NCBI GenBank assembly: GCA_040877875.1
Contig: JBBDNC010000157.1
Coordinates: forward strand, 1 to 14,541
Origin: JBBDNC01 sp040877875
GTDB taxonomy: Bacteria > Bacteroidota > Rhodothermia > Balneolales > Balneolaceae
Length of the DNA stretch: 14,541 nucleotides
Direction: 5' to 3'
Shown in pieces: positions 8,711-14,541 of the stretch; position 1 is the first letter of the stretch, and every line of letters starts with the position of its first letter. The notes beneath the pieces are model-generated. The model was not told the DNA's origin. It did no database searches and was given only the letters and a program-made list of their open reading frames with translations. The position numbers and the translations under genes were made by a program.

Positions 8711-8875
8711 CAGTGGGGCCGAAACAGCAGAAGTCAACCGTGTTGGATCAGCTTCAAATCGCTACGTTGTCGGACACCCTAAATGGGTAAGTACCAATCG
8801 TAGCATTTCTAAACGTTTTTCATAAGGAATAATCGTTTTTTGGAAGGAGATATTTAGATCAAGCTTTTGACATTG

Positions 8876-9406
8876 TTATAGCTCAGCAGCTATTCTTTCA
8901 ACCCAACGAAGCGCCTGCTCTTTAAGCTCTTCTTCGGTTTCTATTGATTGAATACGTTTTATCAGCTTATCTGCATCAATCATACTTTCAAGAAGTAATC
9001 TTCTTACGAATACACGATCCTTTTCCCGGAAAGCGATAAGTTTACTTGCGGCCAGGTCATGGGCCTCTATGCACCAGCCAATATAATTTTCGTCCATGTA
9101 ATCCTGAACTTTATGGGTTCTCTCTTTCCACCCCGCAGGCAGAGCTGCTGTCACAAGTGAAACCCCGTGTACGTAGAATCCGTGAGTTTGGTGGAATAGT
9201 GAGTTCTCACCCAATGCGCCGTCAATCTTGTCAACGGCTTCCGGTCTGTTTTTTGGACTTAAATCGACTTCTATGGATTGTCTTAATTGCTCGTGAGCAT
9301 CAGGATATTGGCCCAATATAGCCTGGGAGCCGAAAATATAGAGTTCATGATCCCCCGAAACATCACAGGCAGCCCGGATTGCATGTTCCAGTTGTTCTCT
9401 ATTCAT
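8876..9406 (-). CDS. DUF6036-like nucleotidyltransferase, putative toxin of a two-gene module
   Basis: A 176-residue protein with the nucleotidyltransferase fold signature ELYIFGSQAILG (21-32) followed by SIEVDL (44-49). Glu46 and Asp48 sit where NTases place their metal-binding acids, so it may be active. The later segment WCIEAHDLAASKLIAFREKD (111-130) and the RxLLxxxxID ending match the small NTase family I know as DUF6036. Its ATG lies inside the 3' end of the upstream regulator gene (8-base overlap ATGAATAG), implying translational coupling. NTases encoded just after a winged-helix regulator are the toxins of AbiE-type systems, where they modify tRNA or other targets. By analogy this could be a toxin, but no target or toxicity can be read from sequence. 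It could instead be a resistance-like or housekeeping NTase. Confidence 0.7.
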   Translation of the reverse strand: MNREQLEHAIRAACDVSGDHELYIFGSQAILGQYPDAHEQLRQSIEVDLSPKNRPEAVDKIDGALGENSLFHQTHGFYVHGVSLVTAALPAGWKERTHKVQDYMDENYIGWCIEAHDLAASKLIAFREKDRVFVRRLLLESMIDADKLIKRIQSIETEEELKEQALRWVERIAAEL

Positions 9407-10379
9407 GTTCCTGAACCTGTTCGGATTTTATTTTTTCAAGCTTAGCCCGTTCACTATCATTTAAAACCGGCCAAAATGGTAACGATTGTCGCAAGCGGGT
9501 AGAGCGTTCAGAATCCGATTCCAAAAACTTTTTCAAGCGTTGAAATGACATGCTTTCAAGAATATGCTTCCATTCCTGAAGTTCTTTCTTTTCGCGGGAA
9601 TTAATTTTTTGAATTCGATCTTCAAGGTAGTGAATGGTACGTTGTATAATCTCCGGATAGTTTTTAAGAAGCTCGGTCCAGGATTTGGAATCAATGAGGG
9701 ATTGTTTGTCAAAATCCTGGTGAAATCTCTTGCCTTTTCTCTCATCTTTTGATCCTACCAAATAATGTAGAGGATCCAGCCCCGAAAGTAAGATGATCTT
9801 ATTAGCATTAATAATAGGTCTGGGTTCTAAATCTGCCAAGGTTACGCCATTTATCTCGATAGTTACATCATAGTGTTTTTCAATATCAGATTCATAAAGG
9901 CGATCCCTGAATTCCTCTGTGATTTCATCAACGGTTTTAACGTCTCCTAATAGAGCAATCCGAATCGGATCACCATACTCATCAGATCCTTGTGCAACTT
10001 TTCCAAATATCCAGGCAGACTTTGGTTTTATATCGAGGTTTTTGATTTCTTCTTTTAAACTTTGGATCAAATCCTCAAAACGTTTTTTTTCTACCTTGAA
10101 TAATTTTGTGATATAATTAGTAAGAGGATAATTCTGTCTTAATTCCAACTGTTGCTGTTTCCCACTTCCTACATAGGTAAGAATACCCGTCTCAACCAGT
10201 CTCCGAACGACATCATAAACTCCTTGCCTGGACAGACTCGTTCTATCTAAAAGTTCAGAGTGACTCATTGGATTATCAGCTTCGGATAGTTGCCGAAGAA
10301 TCATGATATGACCTTTGGAACCTAAAATGTCATCCAGGGGAGTTTTAAGGGAGCTATTTCTATTATCAGATTTATCCAT
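9399..10379 (-). CDS. Winged-helix regulator fused to a catalytically dead NTase domain
   Basis: A 326-residue protein. Residues about 12-85 form a winged helix (LDDILGSKGHIMILRQL, then MSHSELLDRTSLSRQGVYDV, then LVETGILTYVG). Residues about 120-200 resemble an NTase domain: SAWIFGKVAQGSDEYGDPIRI aligns with the usual FGSxARGxxxxxSDxDL motif, but the two acidic residues are replaced by Pro138 and Arg140, so catalysis looks lost. The C-terminal part (about 235-325) is charged and helical and not recognised. The gene overlaps the small NTase gene by 8 bases and precedes it, the order expected for an antitoxin or autoregulator. A palindrome in its promoter spacer fits self-repression. The region is noticeably richer in A and T than the B12 genes, a hint of horizontal origin. 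DNA binding is a confident call; antitoxin function is inference. Confidence 0.7.
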   Translation of the reverse strand: MDKSDNRNSSLKTPLDDILGSKGHIMILRQLSEADNPMSHSELLDRTSLSRQGVYDVVRRLVETGILTYVGSGKQQQLELRQNYPLTNYITKLFKVEKKRFEDLIQSLKEEIKNLDIKPKSAWIFGKVAQGSDEYGDPIRIALLGDVKTVDEITEEFRDRLYESDIEKHYDVTIEINGVTLADLEPRPIINANKIILLSGLDPLHYLVGSKDERKGKRFHQDFDKQSLIDSKSWTELLKNYPEIIQRTIHYLEDRIQKINSREKKELQEWKHILESMSFQRLKKFLESDSERSTRLRQSLPFWPVLNDSERAKLEKIKSEQVQEHE

Positions 10380-10408
10380 AATAATTAATTTGTCAAACTG
10401 ATTTGATT

Positions 10409-10436
10409 ATTATCATATCAACTTGATAAATATCAA
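10409..10436 (-). promoter_or_regulatory. Sigma70-like promoter of the regulator-NTase operon with internal operator
   Basis: On the minus strand TTGATA (10431-10436), 16 bases, then GATAAT (10409-10414), about 30 bases before the start codon at 10379. The spacer contains the perfect palindrome TATCAACTTGATA (10416-10428), and a second inverted repeat TCAAA-ctga-TTTGA lies at 10393-10406 between -10 and start. A repressor bound here would block RNA polymerase, so these are candidate operators for the winged-helix protein. Confidence 0.45.
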
Positions 10437-10906
10437 TATAACTTAACTATTAATCAACTAATTAAATTAAACATCAAGTATAATTGACAATTGATCTCTT
10501 TTATGAAACCATCAAAAATAAGATGTGACTTTTTTCACATCGGCCCTGATTGGTGGAGGAATTGCATGGTTTGTATTAAAGCACGGAAGAAATCGCTCTG
10601 TGCGCTCACACAATGAGCATTCACAGAGTGTACCCGTGCGTGCAAACCGTGCCCGGAAGCAATCACAGCCGGCCCGAAAATATACTCCTTTCAACTTCTC
10701 ATCACCTCCGTGAACAACCGCTTGAATTCATCCGGTATATAAAAATAACTTATATTAAGAACACATATCCTCCATGTATTATTTCATTACCCCTATTTGT
10801 AAGGGGTATATTCGGAACGTATAGAGCAAAAGGATCCATGCACAAAAAGCATCTCCCGATTGCAATTCGGAACCACTGGTAATTCCATAAGACAATTTTG
10901 TACCTT
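10437..10906. other. Intergenic stretch with no confident gene
   Basis: This AT-rich 470-base stretch separates the NTase operon from the channel gene. A GTG-started frame at 10525-10713 (62 residues) begins with a short hydrophobic segment, SALIGGGIAWFVLKHG, reminiscent of small YtxH-like membrane proteins, then loses all pattern. An ATG at 10503 is one base out of frame with it, so this may be a decayed or frameshifted small gene. A 7-bp hairpin, TACCCCT/AGGGGTA (10788-10808), has no T tract. Nothing else stands out. Confidence 0.4.
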
Positions 10907-10921
10907 TATACCGTCGGTATA
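10907..10921. promoter_or_regulatory. 15-bp perfect palindrome overlapping the channel gene start
   Basis: TATACCGTCGGTATA is fully self-complementary around its central T and ends on the A of the start codon at 10921. A promoter-like element TACCTTTA (10901-10908) overlaps its left edge, so the transcript may have almost no leader. It could be an operator or an RNA hairpin hiding the start. Confidence 0.45.
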
Positions 10922-11823
10922 TGCTTGAAAGTTTTGATCACTCAATTGAAAATTTTTCGATTTCGGATTCCATGACAAGCCTGCTCATAAGTACGGGGAT
11001 TCTAATTCTTACTATCATCATCCTGCGTTCGTTGAGCGCGAGATTTATCCGCCGGACGGTGACGGCTACGGACCTTCGCCGGAGATGGCTGGTCCAGTCA
11101 CGCAACGGGTTGATTTTATTGCTTCTACTTGGCCTTGTCATCATCTGGGGGGAGGAACTCCGGACTCTTGCATTGTCGATCGTTGCCATTGCCGTCGCGT
11201 TTGTTGTTGCGACAAAAGAGTTGATTCTATGTATCACCGGTTCCATCTTGAAATCCGGTTCCGGTTCATTTAACATCGGCGACCGTATTCAGGTCAAGGA
11301 TTTTCGTGGAGATGTTATCGATCAAAACCTGCTTGCAACCACAATCCTGGAAGTGGGGCCGGGCAAGCTTACACACCAGCGGACCGGGCGGATGACCGTC
11401 ATTCCAAACTCCCTGTTTGTTTCCGAGCCGGTCATCAATGAAAGTTTTACCCACGACTATGTTCTGCATGTTTTCATCGTACCTTTCAAACGAGAGGATA
11501 ACTGGCAGGCGGCACAGAAAGCGTTTCTCGAGTCTGCAAAGCGACATTGTCAGCCTTACCTAAAAGAGGTTCGCAACTATATGAAACAGATCAGTGATGA
11601 TCGCGGTCTGGAGGTTCCTTCGGTCGACCCGCGGGTAACGATCCAGGTCCCGGCAGCCGGTGAGGTTCACCTGATTGTGCGGATTCCTGCAAAATCTTCC
11701 CAGCGAAGTTATATCGAACAAGCCATTTTTTCTGACGTGTTCGACAAGAATGATTTTGCACCTGCGAAAACTGATTCCGGTAATCCGGGCCCGGCAACTG
11801 GGGGAGAAGAAGATCCATCCTGA
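10921..11823 (+). CDS. MscS-family small-conductance mechanosensitive channel protein
   Basis: A 300-residue membrane protein with hydrophobic segments at about 18-38, 62-77 and 82-105, followed by an MscS-type beta domain. Family signatures are the small-residue helix ALSIVAIAVAFVVATKELI (84-102), FNIGDRIQVKDFRGDVI (117-133), and TVIPNSLFVSEPVIN (159-173). Residues about 180-275 form the alpha/beta C-terminal domain, and the tail (280-300) is polar and disordered. Channels of this family open under membrane tension to release solutes after osmotic downshift. The chosen ATG keeps a short polar N-terminus before the first helix; Met18 is an alternative start if the overlapping palindrome is an upstream element. 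There is no Shine-Dalgarno sequence. It is monocistronic by position. MscS-like subfamilies differ in gating and ion choice, which cannot be read here. Confidence 0.85.
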   Translation: MLESFDHSIENFSISDSMTSLLISTGILILTIIILRSLSARFIRRTVTATDLRRRWLVQSRNGLILLLLLGLVIIWGEELRTLALSIVAIAVAFVVATKELILCITGSILKSGSGSFNIGDRIQVKDFRGDVIDQNLLATTILEVGPGKLTHQRTGRMTVIPNSLFVSEPVINESFTHDYVLHVFIVPFKREDNWQAAQKAFLESAKRHCQPYLKEVRNYMKQISDDRGLEVPSVDPRVTIQVPAAGEVHLIVRIPAKSSQRSYIEQAIFSDVFDKNDFAPAKTDSGNPGPATGGEEDPS

Positions 11824-11907
11824 CTTATTTTAAGGTAACCTATAAGCTCGTCTGCAACCCCTGATGAAGTAATATCATTCTATGTATTCACAGAAAGTTA
11901 AATCAGG

Positions 11908-12288
11908 CTATGTCTTACATTTGGCGAGAGCATCTGTTAGATTTTTCTTAGTGATCGGTTTAACCAGATAATCAACATAGTTGGTTTTATCAGCTCTCCG
12001 GCGATGAAACGAATCCGAATTCCCTGTAATGTAAATAAGTGAGATATCCGAACCTGAACCACTCAAAATCTTCTTTGCAGCCTCGATTCCATCTAACTCT
12101 CCCTTCAACATAATATCCATTAAAACAAGACCGGGTTTCAAATCAACAACCAGTTTGATTGCCTCTTCCCCCGTCTCTGCAACACCCACAACATCGTAAT
12201 CCAGGGAGTTCAACAGCATAGTCATGACATTAGCCTGCAAGGGGTCATCTTCCACGATGACTACATTTTTATGCTTGTTTTCTTCCAT
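11908..12288 (-). CDS. Stand-alone response regulator (CheY-like receiver)
   Basis: This 126-residue protein is a single receiver domain. The acidic pocket is VEDD (12-15), the phospho-acceptor Asp58 lies in LVLMDIMLKGELDG (54-67), the switch Thr88 lies in YITGNSD, and the conserved Lys110 lies in YLVKPI. No output domain is attached. The glycine-rich region after Asp58 (MDIMLKGELDGIEAA) is typical of receivers partnered with histidine-kinase/PAS sensors in two-component or phosphorelay chains. No kinase gene is nearby, so its partner is encoded elsewhere. It faces the channel gene tail to tail. A plausible ribosome binding site, AAAGGA, lies about 9 bases before the ATG, stronger than for most genes in this window. 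Confidence 0.92.
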   Translation of the reverse strand: MEENKHKNVVIVEDDPLQANVMTMLLNSLDYDVVGVAETGEEAIKLVVDLKPGLVLMDIMLKGELDGIEAAKKILSGSGSDISLIYITGNSDSFHRRRADKTNYVDYLVKPITKKNLTDALAKCKT

Positions 12289-12710
12289 CAGTTAATATCC
12301 TTTAAAAGGTCCCCAGAGTATTTTTTTGAATGTACACGATGTTACTGTTTCAGCCGTCACAACTGAATATAATTTATAAAAACTTTTAACTGTAACAGAT
12401 ACAATACCGGTTTACACCTGTATATTACAAAAATTTAACGAACACCCATTTCAGGTTTGGGAAACCATTGAACCTGCTTCCAGAAATTCGGCCTATTCTA
12501 AAATAGAGTTTTCATAAATCCCTGAGCGTAATGTTTACTTCATCCTGAGGCCTACCGGCCGGAATGATGCAGTAGAGTTCAACCTTGTGTGTTGTCTGCA
12601 AAAGCAATCCCTGGCTTTAATAAGCTGGGATTTGTTTGACTCATAAATTGTAATTCAACCCGTAGTTTGCCATATTCTTCGCTCTATCATATAAACAAAA
12701 TCAAACAATT
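12289..12710. other. Intergenic stretch, no gene, one imperfect hairpin
   Basis: 422 bases between the divergent response regulator and DinB-like genes with no coding frame of any merit. It holds a CCTTTAAAAGG palindrome (12299-12309) at the regulator's ribosome binding site, and an imperfect hairpin at 12541-12569 (outer CATC/GATG, inner GGCC-tacc-GGCC) that resembles intergenic repeat elements. Promoters for both genes must lie here, but I find no site that matches well. Confidence 0.5.
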
Positions 12711-13232
12711 ATGAGTAAATTAAGTACGTTCTTTTTAAGTCTGTTTTTAGTTTCCCTGCTGGCTGTTCCAATGCAGGCACAAGATGGGATGAAGACTCTT
12801 TTCGATGGACAATTCAACTATGCTTCACGAATTTTAGAGTTAGCAGAAACGATGTCAGCCGATACTTATTCCTGGCGGCCGGAGGAGGAAGTTCGATCCG
12901 TTGGGGAGGTGTACACACACATTGCACAAGCCAATTATATGATGCTGAATTCACTTGGTATTTCAGCTCCCGAAGGAGTTGATGTTGAAGCTCTCGGTTC
13001 GTTAACAGAGAAAGATGAAATCGTACAAGCACTGGCTGAATCCATTACTTTTGTGTTAGCTGCAGTCAAAGATTTGCCGGAGGAGAAGTTATCCGAAACG
13101 GTTGAATTGTTTGGAAGGACGACAAATGGTGAAGGTGTACTTGTATTCATTCTAAATCATACAAGTGAGCATGTGGGGCAGTCTATCGCGTATGCCCGGA
13201 TCAACAATGTGACGCCACCCTGGAGTGAGTAA
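12711..13232 (+). CDS. Exported DinB-fold protein with His triad
   Basis: A 173-residue protein with a signal peptide (1 to about 24, ending AVPMQAQ) and a four-helix DinB/YfiT-like domain. Three histidines characteristic of the metal site of this superfamily are present: His70 in VYTHIAQANY, and His150 and His154 in LNHTSEHVGQSIAYARI. The ending NVTPPWS is common in this group. DinB-fold proteins include thiol transferases using mycothiol or bacillithiol, but most members, including exported ones in Bacteroidota-type genomes, are uncharacterised. The export signal would put it in the periplasm, where a low-molecular-weight thiol role is less obvious. It stands alone after a long leader. Family assignment is strong; the reaction is unknown. 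Confidence 0.85.
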   Translation: MSKLSTFFLSLFLVSLLAVPMQAQDGMKTLFDGQFNYASRILELAETMSADTYSWRPEEEVRSVGEVYTHIAQANYMMLNSLGISAPEGVDVEALGSLTEKDEIVQALAESITFVLAAVKDLPEEKLSETVELFGRTTNGEGVLVFILNHTSEHVGQSIAYARINNVTPPWSE

Positions 13233-13249
13233 GTAAAACATGTACGGCA

Positions 13250-13497
13250 GTTTAGTTTTGGCCGACCCGGGCGGGGCCACGATAACACCAATGTCTTTCT
13301 TTGAAGTTGGCTCCAGCGCTTTCTTCTGATGCGGATATAGTTCAATGCTCGACCGGTAGGTCACCTGTGTCTTCTTTTGGCGCCGGTCTTCAATTTGATA
13401 GGAAACTTCCTGTTCACTACAATAAGCAATCAAATCGGGCAAAAAGCTTGTGTGAACGATTTATTGAACGGGATGGTATGTTTGTTTACCAATGAAC
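13250..13497 (-). pseudogene. Remnant of an SF2 helicase (Walker A region)
   Basis: Only a fragment is readable. From about 13442 downwards the minus strand encodes DLIAYCSEQEVSYQIEDRR, then SIELYPHQKKALEP, then GVIVAPPGSAKTK. This is the Q-motif/Walker A entry region of DEAD/DEAH-type helicases related to restriction or TOTE-type conflict-system helicases, with the usual GSGKT altered to GSAKT. Similarity ends right after the Walker A motif, next to the DinB-like gene stop, so the helicase core (DEAH box and second RecA lobe) is missing. Upstream, the frame meets a stop at 13461-13463 while possible homologous sequence seems to continue, and there is no convincing start (only a TTG). It is a truncated, decayed relic, probably of a mobile defence gene. 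Exact limits are uncertain. Confidence 0.55.
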
Positions 13498-13579
13498 AGG
13501 TTCAAAAATACGATCGTAAAAAAGCTAAAGTGTCAAATTTCACTCAGTTATCTATACTTGTTGCTTCAGTTTTATGATT

Positions 13580-13613
13580 TTGAAGCAGCCAAAGTTTAGA
13601 GCTTCTAATATTG
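13580..13613 (+). promoter_or_regulatory. Candidate promoter of the AbiEi gene
   Basis: TTG (13580-13582), 23 bases, then TAATATTG (13606-13613), which fits TAnnTTTG at all but one position although the spacer is at the long limit. The start site would fall near 13620, just before the symmetrical operator, so a bound repressor would block the polymerase. Confidence 0.3.
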
Positions 13614-13627
13614 CTATTTATCTTTTT

Positions 13628-13680
13628 TGTTCACAAATTAAGCGTGTTCACGTAACGTGAACATTGTAAATATGTGAACA
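13628..13680. promoter_or_regulatory. Nested symmetrical operator before the AbiEi gene
   Basis: Four copies of the half-site TGTTCAC/GTGAACA lie at 13628-13634, 13645-13651 (forward), 13657-13663 and 13674-13680 (reverse). The inner pair forms the perfect 19-bp palindrome TGTTCACGTAACGTGAACA. The outer pair sits exactly 10 bases beyond each end, so all four share one centre at 13654. The last half-site ends on the A of the ATG. AbiEi antitoxins are known to bind inverted repeats in their own promoter cooperatively, which fits. Confidence 0.75.
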
Positions 13681-14541
13681 TGGAAGAAAAAGAAATCGTA
13701 CATACCGCCTTAGAACACCTTGAGCCTGCCTTACTGAAAGCAGAATGGCATCCTTTTAATAACATGAATGAGAGGCTTGATGGTGAGCTTATTCTGATAT
13801 ACGAACGCCAAAGGATTCGTTTTGATGCCATCGTGAAAAAAGAGTTCCGCACCTATCAAATAGAACAGATTATTGATCAGGTGGACAGGTATCAAAATCC
13901 GATGGTGATTGCTTATAAATTATACCCTGCATTAAAAGAAAAGCTAAAAGAGCATCGGGTAAATTATCTTGAGGCCAATGGGAACCTGTTTGTGCATACA
14001 GATCATGTCCTTCTGTTTCTTGACCGGGACAAGAAACTGCATACACCGGATACCACGGGGAACCGGGCGTTTACTCCAACAGGCTTAAAAGTGCTGTTTG
14101 AATTTTTACGGGATAAAGAACTCATTCATCGAACGCAACGGGAGATCGCTAAACGAGCGGGGGTAGCGCTGGGAAATATTCCAAAGGTTATTAAGGGACT
14201 GCAAGAAACCGGATTCTTATACAAGGTCAACAAGAAAAAATATGCACTGAATAACAAAGAAGAACTGCTACATAAATGGGTTGAGGAGTATAAAAATGTT
14301 TTACAGCCAACTCTTGAAAAGGGTCGGTTTACCCTAAAACCGCCAAATAAAGACTGGAGAGGCCTGAAATTATACACTCCTGATACGGTTTGGGGAGGAG
14401 AACCGGCAGGAGATGTATTAACCAATTACCTGCGCCCGGAAAAATTGACGATCTACACCAGCGAAACAAAAAAGAACCTTATGATACACTATGGACTGAT
14501 GCCGGATAAAGAAGGCAATGTTCAGGTCTATGAGAAATTCT
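13680..14541 (+). CDS. AbiEi-family antitoxin (type IV TA), 3' end outside the window
   Basis: An open frame of 287 codons runs off the right edge. Residues about 1-115 resemble a nuclease-like fold seen at the N-terminus of this family (DGELILIYE, RFDAIVKKEFRTYQ, NYLEANGNLFV). Residues about 130-190 form a winged helix (FTPTGLKVLFEFL, REIAKRAGVALGNIPKVIKG, GFLYKV). These are followed by LLHKWVEEY (196-204), GRFTLK, and the family hallmark VWGGEPAGDVLTNYLRPE (237-254) with LTIYT. AbiEi proteins repress their own operon and neutralise AbiEii, an NTase toxin, in type IV toxin-antitoxin systems that act in phage abortive infection. The AbiEii gene is expected immediately downstream, beyond this window. 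The ATG at 13680 gives the usual family N-terminus, yet it overlaps the outer operator half-site and has no Shine-Dalgarno sequence. Confidence 0.85.
   Translation, partial: MEEKEIVHTALEHLEPALLKAEWHPFNNMNERLDGELILIYERQRIRFDAIVKKEFRTYQIEQIIDQVDRYQNPMVIAYKLYPALKEKLKEHRVNYLEANGNLFVHTDHVLLFLDRDKKLHTPDTTGNRAFTPTGLKVLFEFLRDKELIHRTQREIAKRAGVALGNIPKVIKGLQETGFLYKVNKKKYALNNKEELLHKWVEEYKNVLQPTLEKGRFTLKPPNKDWRGLKLYTPDTVWGGEPAGDVLTNYLRPEKLTIYTSETKKNLMIHYGLMPDKEGNVQVYEKF

Noticed and set aside
8760..8806. Inverted words GCTACG/CGTAGC enclosing ACCC/GGGT between the convergent Dabb and NTase genes
   Set aside because: The outer stem is only 6 bp with a loop of over 30 bases and no T tract, too weak to call a terminator or structured RNA.
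13562..13587. Inverted repeat TGCTTCA/TGAAGCA in the AbiEi leader
   Set aside because: The stem is 7 bp with a 13-base AT-rich loop and no T run. It differs from the TGTTCAC operator and overlaps the candidate -33 element, so no separate role can be supported.
13645..13680. Repeated TGTTCAC words considered as the start of a CRISPR or other direct-repeat array
   Set aside because: Only four short half-sites in opposing orientation with two-fold symmetry; this is an operator layout, not an array of direct repeats with spacers.

Overview
The window looks like a draft contig or scaffold (one run of 100 N at 1392-1491) from a bacterium of the FCB group. Three things point there: a secreted enzyme with a type IX secretion (Por) C-terminal sorting domain, several promoter-like sites of the Bacteroidota form TTG-N(19-23)-TAnnTTTG, and weak or absent Shine-Dalgarno sequences. 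The overall flavour suggests Balneolota/Rhodothermota, but that placement is inference.

Region 1 (about 180-4750) is a vitamin B12 uptake locus. A cobalamin riboswitch (about 3440-3655, minus strand) with a promoter-like site just upstream leads a TonB-dependent receptor of BtuB type, whose last codons are lost in the assembly gap. This is followed by a beta-propeller lipoprotein resembling BtuG, the surface B12-capturing partner of BtuB in Bacteroides. Diverging on the plus strand is a BtuF-type cobalamin-binding protein that has no export signal. No BtuCD permease or ATPase is visible.

Region 2 (about 5020-8710) holds a 1021-residue secreted protein with an alpha/alpha-toroid plus heparinase II/III-like architecture, an FN3-like domain and a T9SS sorting domain, probably a polysaccharide lyase. 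Divergent from it is a small exported Dabb (stress-responsive A/B barrel) protein.

Region 3 (about 8870-10500) is an AT-rich, overlapping two-gene operon on the minus strand. A winged-helix regulator carrying a nucleotidyltransferase (NTase) domain without its catalytic acids is followed by a small DUF6036-like NTase. The layout resembles an AbiE/MNT-type toxin-antitoxin module. A 13-bp perfect palindrome lies inside the spacer of its predicted promoter.

Region 4 (about 10500-13235) contains an MscS-family channel whose start codon overlaps a 15-bp perfect palindrome, a stand-alone response regulator receiver (minus strand), and an exported DinB-fold protein with an intact His triad. The longer intergenic stretches here hold only weak hairpins.

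Region 5 (about 13240 to the end) starts with a decayed fragment of an SF2 helicase (minus strand). It is followed by the 5' part of an AbiEi-family antitoxin gene that runs off the window; the AbiEii toxin is expected just beyond. Its leader carries four TGTTCAC half-sites arranged symmetrically around a single centre and running into the ATG, a strong candidate autoregulatory operator. Regions 3 and 5 together suggest an accessory or defence segment.
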